A DNA stretch of 64,000 nucleotides from Zanthoxylum bungeanum (taxonomy: Eukaryota; Streptophyta; Magnoliopsida; Sapindales; Rutaceae), in NCBI GenBank assembly GCA_019454045.1, contig SKCR01048547.1, forward strand, positions 1 to 64,000, written 5' to 3'. Positions 25,153 through 36,211 of the stretch are shown in pieces. The notes beneath the pieces were generated by a model. The model was not told where the DNA came from, ran no database searches, and worked only from the letters and a program-made list of their open reading frames with translations. How positions within the stretch are numbered: position 1 is the first letter of the stretch; every line of letters starts with the position of its first letter. The translations under genes were made by a program, and so were the position numbers.

Positions 25153-26284
25153 AGAACTCTACAAGAGGCAGTCTAATGGTATCCAGCTGAAGTGTTTGAG
25201 AAAGGAAAAAGCTCAGAGGATAATGGAAGAAGTGCACGTTGGTGTGTGTGGACCACACATGAACGGATTAAACTTGTCACGCAAGATCGTGAGACAAGGC
25301 TTTTATTGGTCAACCATGGAAGCTGACTGTGCGAAGCTAGTAAAGCATTGTCATGATTGTCAAGCACATGGAAATTTGAATCATTTACTGCATACAGAGT
25401 TACATGGGTTGTCAGAGCCGTGGCCTTTCTCAGCATGGGGAATAGACATGATTGGAGAGATTCGACCGAATGCATCGAATGGACACCGCTTCATCGTAGT
25501 GGGAGTAGATTACTTCTCAAAGTGGGTAGAAGACGAATCATTTCGTAATGTTACAGCTAAGCAGATGGCCAAGTTCATAGCTCAGAATCTCATTTGTAGG
25601 TATGGTATGCTGCACCATGTGGTAATGGACAACGGCGTCTAATTTCAGGGAGAGACAAAGGCAATGCTATAGAAGTACGGAATAGGCCATCACAAGTCAT
25701 CACCATACATGCCGCATGCTAATGGGGCAGTCGAGGCAGCCAACAAGACAAAAAAGACGATTTTGGCGAAGATGACTGAGAATTATAAAGATTGGGCTGA
25801 TAAGCTACCGTATGCCCTGTGGGGGTACATGACATCTGTAAGAACAGTGACAGGAGCCACGCCTTACTCTTTGGTCTATGGAATGGAAGCGGTACTACCA
25901 GTGGAAGTTGGGATACAGTCCATGCGGGTATTAGCAGAAGCAGAGTTGCCTGAACGAGAATGGGCCTCACAGAGGTTTGAACAGTTAGCATTGATGGATG
26001 AGAAGAGGATGAAGTCCTTGCATCACATGCAGATTTATCAGAACAGGTTCGCTCGAGCATTCAATAAGAAGGTACGTCCGACCAAAATCAGAAAATGTGA
26101 TTTGGTGCTTAAGTAGTCGAAGCCATCGACAACAGACCCGAGAGGGAACTTCAGACCAAACTGGGAAGGGCCCTACATCGTTCAGAAGGTTATGGGAAAT
26201 GGAGCAGTGAGACTGTCCAACTTGGAAGGGAATGAGTTCACAGAACCAATCAACGTGGACAAGTTGAAGTTGTACTTTGCCTGA
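25153..26284 (+). pseudogene. Integrase of element B
   Basis: The HHCC zinc region includes HVGVCGPHMNG and CHDCQAHG. The core has WGIDMIGEI and VVMDNG, and the glutamate segment ANGAVEAANK near 25723. The C-terminal part (KVRPTKIRKCDLVLK, then VDKLKLYFA) ends at 26284. No chromodomain follows. Stops at about 25641 and 26116 replace expected Gln or Lys codons. Confidence 0.85.
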
Positions 26285-26586
26285 GAAGACTGAGTAGTCA
26301 CCTGCAGAAGACCTAACCCGACGGGATAAGAGAACTCATGCATGCATGCATACACGTAACATATTTTGCATCTTTTTTGTGTGTGTTTGTTTTGTGTAAA
26401 CAGGTTTCGAAGACAGAAAAGAGAAAACGGCAAAGACAAGCCAATCAGAAACAGCGAAAAGAATAAGATTCGGGTAGTAATCTGAGGGTTGAGGCCCATA
26501 GAAGTTTGAGTTTCGGGTGTGGATCTCAGGGGGCGAAGCCCACATTGTCAGCAGTAGAAAGGAAGAGTTCCTTGGAGTGAGTGAGT

Positions 26587-26629
<43 letters not shown>

Positions 26630-27689
26630 AATCTTTGATAGTTAGACATATGTCTGGTGATGACATTGTGTGATGTAGAGAGAAGCCTTAGAAACGATAA
26701 GTGAGAGACGCACTCTTGTCCGGTATTCAGAATGGATTGATCTCAGCTAGACTCATGAAGCACTTGATAAAGGTATCTCAACAGTAGAAGCCTGATCGGT
26801 TGATAAGATGACTAATTGAAGGGATGATGGATCGGTGAATGACCATTTGCCTGGATGTCCACCCTGATTTACTTACGCTACGATATATGATATGGTTGGA
26901 AATAAAGAAAGAAAAGTCTCTGCAATGAAAAGAAAAGAAATAGACCGCCTATAACCGATAAGCGTGAAGCTACCCATGGGCGAGTATTAGGACCACCATG
27001 AGGAGAAATGCTACCTTAAAGTGTAGGTGTGTCAGAAAAAAGAAAGAAAAGAGAAAAAAAAAGAAGGAAAAAAAAAAGAAAAGAAAAGAAAAAAAGTTCT
27101 AAATGAAAAGACAGAGACAAAAAAAAAAGACCATATCATGTTGAGTATGCCGAAGTAATTACATAGTGTGATCAAGACATCCAGGTTGGTTAGACCCACT
27201 GGTCCGATTCTCCGAAGCGAAATCATCAAGTTGGCTAACTTAAGGAATAAGCTGCGAAAGAGCCTTAGCACACACACACTAGGAGTCTAGTTCATATCAC
27301 CCATTCAGACGATTGGAGTTGAGTATGTCGAGTACTTTGAAGATTCTTTAGTTTTGACGCGAAGCATCCGTTGAGGACAAAAATATGTTTAGCTATCAAG
27401 ATTATCTCGAAAAGAGGCACTACAATGTGTTGAAAGAGAGTATCAGTATCAGTAGCAGACTTCCCGGGTATGGCATTCTGGGGGCGAGGCCCACATTAGT
27501 TCAGCATCAGTAGCAGACTTGCCGGGTATGGCATTCTGGGGGTGAAGCCCACAACGGTTCAGTATCAGTTCTGCCGGGTATGGCATTCTGGGGGCGAAGC
27601 CCACAATGGTTCAGTATCAGTTCTGCCGGGTATGGCATTCTGGAGGCGAGGCCCACATTGGTTCAGATCAGTTTTTCCAGCTACGGCAC

Positions 27690-28410
27690 TCCGGGTATGG
27701 AGACATCAGATCAGTTCAGCCAGGTACGGCATCCAGAAAATTACGACACCCTAGGTACGGGGTTAGCACGCCAGGTACGGCATCCAGAAAACTGCGACAC
27801 CCTAGGTACGGGGTTAGCACGCCAAGTACGGCATCCAGACAACTGCGACACCCTAGGTACGGGGTTAGCATTCAGACAATTGCGGCACTCTAGGTACGGA
27901 GACGCAACTACGACACCCTAGGTACGGAGTTAGCATTCAGAAAACTGTGACACCCTAGGTACGGGGTTAGCACGCCAGGTACGACATTCAGACCACAGCG
28001 ACACCCTAGGTACGGGGTTAGCGCGCCAGGTACGGCATGTGGACTATTGTGGACTACTGCGACACCCTAGGTACGGGGTTAGCATTCAGACTACTGCGAC
28101 ACCCTAGGTATGGGGTTAATATTCAGACAATTGCGGCACTCTAGATACGGAGACGCAACTGCGACACCCTAGGTACGGGGTTAGCATTCAGAAAACTGTG
28201 ACACCCTAGGTACAGGGTTAGCACGTCATGTACGACATTCAGACCACAGCGACACCCTAGGTACGGGGTTAGCACGCCATGTACGACATGTGGACTATTG
28301 TGGACTACTGCGACACCCTAGGTACGAGGTTAGCATTCAGACAACAACAACATCACTGCGACACTCTAGGTACAGAGACGCAACTGCGACGCCCTAGGTA
28401 CGGGGTTTAG
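27690..28410. repeat. CCCTAGGTACGGGG minisatellite array
   Basis: More than a dozen copies of GCGACACCCTAGGTACGGGGTTAGCA alternate with CGCCAGGTACGGCATCCAGA and shorter variants. The units vary in length and are partly arranged in higher-order blocks, for example the block near 27850-28010 repeated near 28110-28270. The array is specific to the 3' internal region of element B. Confidence 0.85.
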
Positions 28411-28533
28411 CATAATCAAATCAACTCACATCAGCATGGCAAGTCAAGTGGCAGCTGGCGAGCCAGGTAAGTAAAAATGCATTACACGTACTTTGATAGG
28501 ATTGTCATTGTCACACACTGCACAATTCCCATC

Positions 28534-28547
28534 AAAGTGGGGGCGAC
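28534..28547 (+). promoter_or_regulatory. Polypurine tract of element B
   Basis: AAAGTGGGGGCGAC directly precedes the 3' LTR. It would prime plus-strand synthesis. The LTR here begins TATAGGC where the 5' LTR has TGTAGGC, so one terminal base has mutated. Confidence 0.7.
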
Positions 28548-30542
28548 TATAGGCACTGCATTTTTACATATAAGTCCCGATGATGAGTCTTTTACGGAGA
28601 CACTACCTCTTTAGTTGTGAAATTCGCGGGAAACGGACGTTGGAATGGTAAAATTGGAAAATGGAATTTTTGTTGGATTTAATCCAATTGTTTAGCTTCG
28701 GTTGCTTGTTGGATCTCTGTTTCAAAGCTTATCATCGGCCCAAAACCCCCCCATAAACCACTTACCAAACCATAAACCAAACCTAAACACCAAAGCCTAC
28801 CCAAAGAACCAAAGCCCACGCCCATGGAGCCTAAGTCACGCCCATCACTCTCTAGATTAGGGATATGCATATTTAACACATGCTAAAATCAAGTCAAATC
28901 CCTTCCTAATTAAAAGAAATCTCATAGATCCCTTTCCTAATCAAAGCCAATCATAATCCTAAATTAGGAGATCTTTTCCTTATGAGATACCAATTAGAGA
29001 GATGTCACCATCAATAGGAGATTCTTTCATATTCCAATAAGGAAAGTCACCCATCCCTTGCCTATAAAAAGAACCATTCACCACCCTTCTCAACCCTAGC
29101 ACATACCCATAGCATTCACGCAAAATCCCAAAGTTTTGAGAGCATTCACACGCCCAAAACTCTCTCCCATTGCCGCATACACAAAGCCCTAAAACCCTTG
29201 CATTGCCGTGAACACCACACATCCCCTCTCATTGCCGCACAAGCCACCACACATACCCTCAAACTGCCGCACCTAGCCCCCCTTCACAGCCCCAAAAATC
29301 CTTCAAAATCATCCCTAAACCACCACAAAACCCCCTGCAAACAGTCCCTCAAAAAATGCCAAAACAGCCCACTGAAATCGCTCACTGCAGTCCAAAAAAC
29401 TGCACTGTTTAACCACCGAAACTGCACTGTTTTTACCACCAAAACAGCAGCCAATACCCCTTAAAACAACCCATAAAACACCCTAAAACTGCACCAAAAA
29501 ACTGCATAAAACCCCCTTAAAAGAACCTAAAAAAAGGCACCCCCTAGCCTCCAAAAACCACCAAAACAGTCCCTTAAACAACCAAAAACAGTAGCCTAAA
29601 AATAGCAGCGAAACAGAGTAAAAACAGCAGTTCGAACAGCAAAACAGCGAGGAAAGATGTTGAGTTAGCGAACCAAAAGAGTTACGGATCATTCACCCTT
29701 CCAACGGACGTGTAACGCCCTTTCTTGAGACGACAAAAGAGGTTAGACCTGAGGGCACCTTTTTACTCTTTATCTTTTGTTTATTTTGTTTATTTTAAAA
29801 ATATTATCGCATGAGTGTCGTTTGAAGCATGATGTGATTGTTGGATGAGCGGAATATGTGTTCCCTTTCGTGGTATATAGGATAGAAACCCGGACGTAAA
29901 TTCCGTAGTCGAATCCGAATGGACGGTAGTGCGGTTTGTACTCGGGATACAACGCCACGTATCACTTAAGAGACACGTATTTCATCTCATCCAAACTTGT
30001 ATTTGAGTATGATATAGTTTGTAGGTTATTTATTTATTACTTAAAGTATGCATTAGCCTAGTTTATTATTTATTTCCAAAGCATGATTACGCCATTTTTA
30101 GGCATGATATTTTGTTTAGTTTTATGTTTATGTTTGAATAGTTATTTGTTCATTTTGTTTTAATGGTTTAATATGCTCATTGTGTGGTATTGTGTTTGCC
30201 GTTTAATGACTTACTTTCCAAGCATGCAAACTTAGATTATGAGTTATTTTTATGAATACAAACTAGACATAGGTTACCTTTGAGCATGAATGTTGAGTAG
30301 ATTCGGTTAGTTTATTGCAAAAATCATATCATCACAAGTGACATAAGTAAGGGACCATTTCGAACCCAACGGTTTGAGGTCTTCCCTTGCGAGGGGTGAG
30401 TGCGGCCTTAAATCACATTTTTCCGGGTCACACCGGGTGGCGACTACATGTTATATCTCCGGTTTAGTTCCTCCGCGGACTATTCCGTGCTCCCAACTAG
30501 GCCGCGAGCCTAGAACAACGTCGTCAAGTTCTGTGTCCTACA
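28548..30542 (+). repeat. 3' LTR of element B
   Basis: This is a direct repeat of 17523-19499, ending GTCCTACA and followed by the target duplication ATAAG. The TATA box is at 29063-29071. The terminal TG is mutated to TA. Confidence 0.9.
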
Positions 30543-30547
30543 ATAAG

Positions 30548-31228
30548 TACGAGATGTACTCTCATCCGGTATTCTGAGTAGTTGATCTCGGCTAGACTCG
30601 CGAGCACTTGATTACGGGATCTCAACAGTAGAAGCCTTAGTAGTTGGCAAGATGACTAGTTAAGGAGATGGTGGATCATTGAATGACCGTTTGCCTGGAT
30701 GTCCATCCTGGTTTACTTATGCTACGATATATGATATGGTTGGAAACAAAGAAAAAGTCTCTACAATGAAAAGAAAAGAAAAAATAGACCGCCTATAACC
30801 GATAAGCGTGAAGCTAGCCATGGGCGAGTATTAGGACCACCATGCGGAGAAATGCTACCTTAAATGGTAGGTGTGTCAAAAAGAGAAAAGAAAAAAAAAG
30901 AAAAAAGAAAAAGAAAGTTCAAAATGAAAAGAAAGAGACAAAAAGAAAAAGAAGAAAATCATATCATGTTGAGTACGCGAAAGTAATCACAGAGTATGAT
31001 CAAGACTCTAGGTCGGTTGGACCCACTGATCCAATTCTCCGAGACGAAATCATCGAGTTGGCTTACTTAAGGATTAAGCTGCGAAAGAGCATTGGCACAC
31101 ACGCACTAGGAGTCTAGTTCAGATCACTCATTCAGACGATCGGATTTGAGTGTATTAAGTACTTTGAAGGTTCTCTGGTTTCGACACGAAGCATTCGTTG
31201 AGGACGAAAATATGTTTAGCTATCGGGA
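30548..31228 (+). other. 3' internal region of element A (forward copy)
   Basis: The sequence continues element A after the element B insertion and is colinear with 26698-27395 of element B. It includes the A/G tract at 30880-30955. It ends abruptly at TATCGGGA, where an inverted LTR begins. The inverted counterpart lies at 14201-14726. Confidence 0.8.
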
Positions 31229-33734
31229 GATCTAGTTCGCATTCATAAAGATAAATTATATGTCTAAATTTGCATGCCTTGAAAGTAAGTCGGAATAACG
31301 GAAAACATGCAATCTCATGAATACTTTAAATTAATATATGCGGAATAAACATGTGACCAAGGAATTTGACCATTCTCAATGTAGGACCTCGCATACCCGG
31401 TTGGACGTATTCCACGTCAACCGAGCATGCCGTATCCGGGACAACAAAATAAAATATAATAAAAGGGTTCCCTCAGGTCTTACCTTTTAAGTCGCTTTTC
31501 GGGAGTGCGTTTCACGGTGTCGGAAGGGTTATCGTTTCTGCTGTTTTCACTGGTCCGCTGTTTCTACTATTTCAACTGGTTCATTATTTCTGATGTTTTC
31601 ATTGATTTGCTGTTTTTACTGTTTTATCTATTTTCACTCCCGGTTTCCACTCGCTGTTTTCTCCGTTTTCATGGCAGTTTATAGGTGCAATTTAGGGCCG
31701 GTTTTGGGACAATTTTTTGGGCAGTTTACTATCTTGATTTTGGCTACTTTGGTCGCTGTTTTGCTCGTTGTTTCTGGACAGTTTTGAGGGTAATTTTCTG
31801 GACTGCTTGGGGTTGTTTGTGGCGTGAAATATGAGCAGTTTATGGGAGCTATTTTTACGTGTGCATGGGCTGCATGCAAGGGCAGTTTGTGGGGATTATG
31901 CGTGGAATTGCTTGTGGACGTGAAGTTGAGGCCATGCGTGCGTGATGGGCTGATTTGTGAGGTGAGGGGCTTCTTGAAGGGGCTTATTTACGTGAGGTGT
32001 AAGGGTGCTTGAAGGGGCTTATTTGCGTGAGGTGTAGGGCTGCTTGAAGGGGCTTATTTGCATGAGGTGTAGGGCGTGATGAAGGGCAGTGTTTTCACGT
32101 GTGATGAAGGGCAGTGGCTGATGCGTTGAGGGGCAGTGGATGCGTGTGCATGAGCTGCATGCAATGGCAGTATTTGGCAGTGTTTTACGTGTGCCTTTTG
32201 TGCATGCAAGGGCAGTATTTGTGGGCGAGAAGTAGGGCAATATGTGGGCTGTGTTGAGGACGTGAATGTAGGGTAGCTATGAAATGTTATTTTCTTTGCT
32301 TGTTCATGCGTGGCCTGTGAGCTGTGGAGAGTGTTTGTTACGTGAAGATAGAGATGGCAACAAGACCCGAACCCAGCTCGGGTCCATATGGACCCGGACG
32401 ACCCGGGTCTTTATAATTAAGACTTGGGTGCCGAGTCCGGAAAAAATTAAAAAATTAAAAAATTAAATAAAATAAAAAAATTAGATTTTAATAAAAAAAA
32501 TATAAAATATTATGCATATATATATAAATAATAGAATTTAATAAAAAATTAAAAGAATTGAAATAAAACTAATAAAATTGACAAAATACAAATATAAATA
32601 TAAAATAATACAATTAAAATTTTTAAAAAAAATTAAAAAATTGAAAAAAAAAAAAAAGAATCCGGGTAATCGGGTCCGGACCCGGGGTAGTGAAACCTCT
32701 TCCAGATCCGGACCCGGGTCCGGATCCGGATTTTGCCATCCCTGCGTGAAGAGTGTTAGCTGGTCGATGTGGGACATTACGTGATGAAGGAATGAGCAGT
32801 TTGTGAGGGGCGTGCTGGATGAAGGCTTTAGCGTGAGGTTAGGGGCTGTATGAAGGCTGTTACGTGAGTGGGTAATTTGTGGGCAATGGTTCACGTGAAA
32901 AATGGAGTCGGTTTAGGGTTTCTTTGTTGTGGCCGAGTTGAGGGGGTGTCTGCTAGGTTGTTTGTTCATGCATGATGAGGGGCTGATGTGCTGTTGAGTG
33001 GACTGTGTTGCTTGCTAAATGGGCGTGAGCTATGTAGGTGGCGTTGAGGGGTGTTGATGCTGAATGAAGGGCTATTTTGAGTGGAGTATTTGCGTGAAGG
33101 GGTTGGTTAGGGGGGAATTTGTTTGCGTGAAGTGGAGGCAGTGAATGTGGAAGATGGGGCTGTGGTGTTCGAGAGTATGGTGTAGTGCCGTGAAGTTGGA
33201 AGAGAGAAAGGTTGATGCGTGAAGGTGGGAAGCTGGGGCTGCTGTGTTCGAGAGAAGAGAGGCTGTGAGGATTCTAGGGTTTTGTTTTGTGAGATTTTTT
33301 TGTGAGTTAGGATCAATCCCTCATGCCCCTGCGTGAGTGTATTAGGGTTTATATTGCTTTTGTTTTGAAGTGAGAGAGAGGGGACGTATGGGTGGTTTAT
33401 GGGTTATGGTATGGGTTTGCATGGGTAGTTTTCATTGCTAATGTTTGTGTTTGTTTGTGATTGGGTGAGAGGCGTGAGGTGCATGGGTTTATTTGATGTT
33501 TGTGCTTTGTTGTTTTGTTTTGTTGTTTACGTGGGGTGCATGGGCTGGGGATAAATTTTAAAACAGAGGCCTAACAAGCAACCCGAAGCTAAGCAAGCGA
33601 ATTAAATCCAACGAGACATCAATTTCTTGAATTCCCTTCCGACGTCATTTCTCCGCGACTTCCACAACTTAAAAGGTAGTGCCTCCGTTCGAGGCTCATC
33701 ATCGGGATTTACATGCAAAAATGCAGTGCCTACA
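31229..33734 (-). repeat. Inverted right LTR of element A
   Basis: Read on the minus strand from 33734, this starts TGTAGGCACTGCATTTTTG. It matches the left LTR over the GATGATGAGCCTCGAA... and ACTACCTTTTAAGTTGTGG stretches, then the C-rich U3 and a TATAAACCC motif near 33350. It ends at about 31229, inside the region matching LTR B position 19205, so roughly the last 290 bases of the LTR are missing. It contains the hAT MITE at 32349-32744. Confidence 0.8.
32349..32744. mobile_element. hAT-like MITE with perfect 8-bp TSD
   Basis: The termini are TAGAGATGGCAA and inverted CAGGGATGGCAA, bounded by identical CGTGAAGA copies (32341-32348 and 32745-32752). Near the ends are GC-rich CCCGGGTCC/GGACCCGGG words, and the core is almost pure A/T. 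It has no coding capacity. It lies inside the right LTR of element A, so it inserted after that element. Confidence 0.9.
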
Positions 33735-34089
33735 CAAACGATGAGATAACTGAGTGGTTTATACTTTGTATGTGGGTTTAGTTGTAGTGTTGAAGTGTAG
33801 CTTGAGAGTGCAAATGGTTGGGCAGTGCATGTGTTTGACCGAGCATAAAGGAATAGAGGGAAGCATAGCAATATGGTTTGATAGTGATATAAATGTGATG
33901 TATGGCTTATGTTTAGAGGTTAGTTTCGGTCTTGAGGGGCTTTTGGAGAGAAAGTGTAATGCTTGATAAATGGAGGGACTATATCATGTTTTGATGTTGA
34001 TTTCATAATTAAATGTTGTGCTTGTTTCTTAATTCATGTTCCGAATAATATATTGTGATGGAAACCTGAAACTTTGTGTGTGTTTGCAG

Positions 34090-35620
34090 ATGGCACATGG
34101 CAATTGCAGACGGGCTAATGCGACTCCTTCTACACCAGCAAGGACAACTGGCCCTGATGGAGTCTCTGCTAGCACAGGTGAGTCGAGTACAGCGAAGGGT
34201 CGAGGACGCACCCGTGGTCTGGGATTGGCTAAGCACGTTAAGGCTCACGGTCGTATCCGGATTGAGATATCAGATGATGGACAAAGTCAAGTCGGACAAC
34301 ATAATTCAGCGTTTACTACAGTCATAGGTGCTATAGCTCGGTTTGAAGCTCCTCAAAACTACGTTTCTTGGAGAATGATACCGTGGGAGACGAAAATCAA
34401 CCAGCTATTTTCTTCGCTACTTGTGAGTTTCTTTACGGTATTAAGTTTTCGATATTGTTTGTTAGTTAACATTTTTATTTTATACTTATTTTTACTCGGT
34501 TGCTATTCCTGTAGGAGTGATTCGACTTCGATCTGACCAAAGTGAATGTCCAACAGTATATTGACTACCACATGGGGAAAAATTATAAGGATTATACGAC
34601 AAAAGTCCTGAAACCAATATTCGACGAACATGGACCTTCAGATGCTCCACAACATAAGCCTGATTTTATAGAGGAGCAAGACTGGACATTCTTATGTGAG
34701 CTTCGGTCTAGCAAAAAACACGAGGTAAATTTTGAAATAAACGGAAATTTATAATTGTCTTTCTTTTCGGTACTTACAGTGTTGTTAAATGCAGGATAAA
34801 TGTCACGCAAATGCGGAAAATCGAAGTCACTTACGTTTTAACCACCGTGGAGGTTCGAAGCCATTTATCCAACATCGTGCCGAACATTCTGAGGTAAATA
34901 TATCATAACGTAAAATTTAACAGTTCATTGTTTTTACTAATGTGGAATAATACTGAATTTATTTTCTGTTTTTAACAGAGTAGCATAGGTGAGGTGCAAT
35001 CATTTCCAGATTTTTTCCGAAATAAATGGATAAATAAAGAAGTCGAACGCTGATATGTAAGTTTCAGTTTTTAAAATAAAATAATTATTATTATATATGT
35101 TAATTTTTTTTTTCAAATTCAAACATTAACTTATTTTTTTAAACAGAACGAAATGATGGAACTCCAACATCAAACTCATGAGACAGGGTTCGACCCGATA
35201 CCAGATGAGCAGTTGTCGCAATTGGTTTTCAAGAATCAGACAGCTTACAACGTTGGTCTTGGTACTCGTAAGAAGCCGACGTCATCTGCACGCAATACTG
35301 TTAATTCAGACAATGCCTCCTCTCTTCGAGACCAGTTAGTCACCACCCAAGACCAGCTAGCCACCACCAAGACCGGCTAACCACCACTGAATACCAGCTA
35401 GTCACCACCCGAGACGAGCTGAAGAAGACTAAGGACGAGCTACAACAGGTCAAAGTGGACCACGAGAAGAAGATGAAGCAGTTCGAACAGCAAATGCTGG
35501 CTTTCCGCCAAATGTTGGAGGCCTCACTCAGTCAGGGTGTATCGGGCTTGAGCGCCCCCCATCACAGTAGCAATAAATTTTATATCCATTTGTATAAACA
35601 TTTTGAACAAATAATTTTAA
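34090..35620 (+). pseudogene. TNPA-like CACTA protein gene
   Basis: Five exons can be read: 34090-34422, 34515-34724, 34795-34893, 34979-35056 and 35147 to about 35620. The product starts MAHGNCRRANATPSTPART and has a basic GRGRTRGLG segment. Its middle resembles the plant transposase Ptta/En/Spm family (HGPSDAPQHKPDFIEEQDWTF, RSHLRFNHRGGSKPF). The C-terminal coiled coil is built from repeats such as TTQDQLATTKD / TTRDELKKTKDEL. One TGA lies at the start of exon 2, one TGA near the end of exon 4, and a frameshift near 35375 breaks the coil. In active elements this protein binds the subterminal motifs. Confidence 0.75.
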
Positions 35621-35805
35621 TATAAAATGTATTTTTTCTAAAAAAAATTTCAATATAATAATAAAATAATTATTATAATATTTCGTAATTCTGTTATTAA
35701 TCAGGAATTTTTTCAATTAAATTAAATATTAAATTAATTATTTTAGACAAAAAAGCAGTAAATTAATATTTTTTTTTAAAAAAAACACATTTGTTAACAA
35801 TTTCC

Positions 35806-36185
35806 GTCGAACTAGTCGACGCTAAATGTGTTTTTGGCGTCGACAATATTAGACGCTAATAGTTAAAAAATCACTGTTGTAAGTATACAAATATTATTTT
35901 TTTAATATACTTAAGCGTCGAAACGAAACGACGCTAAAAGTCTAACTTTTAGCGTCGAATTATTTCGTCGCAATATCTGACCTATAGCGTCAGAAAATTT
36001 TATTTAGCGTCGAAATACATTGGACGTAAAATGGTAGTTTTTAGCGTCGAATATCTTTGTTTTGACGCTAAATATTATTCTCTTCCATGTTTCGGCGTCC
36101 AATTTTTGCGTCTAATTAATTCAATGCTAATTTACATTTGCGTCGAAATTTTGGATTTTTGCGTCGATTAGTTTCGACGCTAAAG
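35806..36185. repeat. CACTA right subterminal repeats
   Basis: This contains repeated TTTAGCGTCGA and inverted TCGACGCTAAA motifs like those of the left end (11267-11710), with several degenerate copies. It lies just inside the right terminus. Confidence 0.85.
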
Positions 36186-36211
36186 GATATAATTTTTGTA
36201 GTGAACTTTAT

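Larger units (their letters stand above)
26285..28547 (+). other. 3' internal region of element B with minisatellites
   Basis: This is a long non-coding stretch between pol and the 3' LTR. It holds a (GA)n microsatellite (about 26590-26626) and purine-rich A/G tracts (27035-27130). Two minisatellite families follow, one of about 50-bp units with GGGGGCGAGGCCCAC (27445-27660) and one with CGACACCCTAGGTACGGGGTTAGCA (27690-28410). It ends in the polypurine tract AAAGTGGGGG at 28534. Open frames across the arrays are repeat artefacts. Confidence 0.8.
17523..30542 (+). mobile_element. Full-length Tat-lineage gypsy element B
   Basis: Two direct LTRs (17523-19499 and 28548-30542) flank gag, protease, RT, RNase H, a second RNase H-like domain and integrase. 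The element sits between copies of ATAAG (17518-17522 and 30543-30547). The order protease-RT-RH-aRNH-integrase, without a chromodomain, and the long 3' internal region are typical of the Tat/Ogre/Retand group. By eye the LTRs differ at roughly 3-4 positions per 100, so it is a fairly young insertion, younger than element A. Stops and frameshifts in all reading frames make it non-functional on its own. Confidence 0.92.
12433..33734 (+). mobile_element. Gypsy element A with head-to-head outer LTRs
   Basis: The insertion starts with TGTAGGCACTGC at 12433 and ends with its inverted counterpart GCAGTGCCTACA at 33734. It is flanked by the 5-bp duplication CAAAC (12428-12432 and 33735-33739). So both outer ends are the 5' end of the same LTR type, facing opposite ways, instead of direct repeats. 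The interior reads: rearranged LTR (12433-14846), primer-binding site, gag remnant, degraded pol scraps, element B (17523-30542), then 3' internal sequence (30548-31228) joined to an inverted LTR (31229-33734). Large gag-pol deletions make it non-autonomous. Direction is given by the primer-binding site and gag remnant. Confidence 0.85.
11249..36203 (+). mobile_element. CACTA transposon, interrupted by nested gypsy
   Basis: The left end is CACTACAAAAATTAT at 11249. The right end is its exact inverted copy (15 bp), ending at 36203. A 3-bp target duplication AAC flanks it (11246-11248 and 36204-36206), as for En/Spm elements. Both ends contain dense subterminal TTTAGCGTCGA motifs in both orientations. 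Inside are a transposase-associated-domain fragment (12102-12420) and a TNPA-like gene (34090-35620). After removing the gypsy insertion (12433-33734) the element is only about 3.65 kb. No catalytic TNPD transposase domain is visible, so it is a deletion derivative that would need a transposase in trans. Confidence 0.92.

Noticed and set aside
27542..27921. Overlapping plus-strand open frames with GTGLARQVRHPENCDTL repeats
   Set aside because: They are translation of the minisatellite in the 3' internal region of element B. All three frames stay open because the unit lacks stops.
27690..28410. Regularly spaced repeats resembling a CRISPR array
   Set aside because: Unit lengths vary, the 'spacers' are themselves repeats, and the sequence is in a plant retrotransposon. 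It is a minisatellite.
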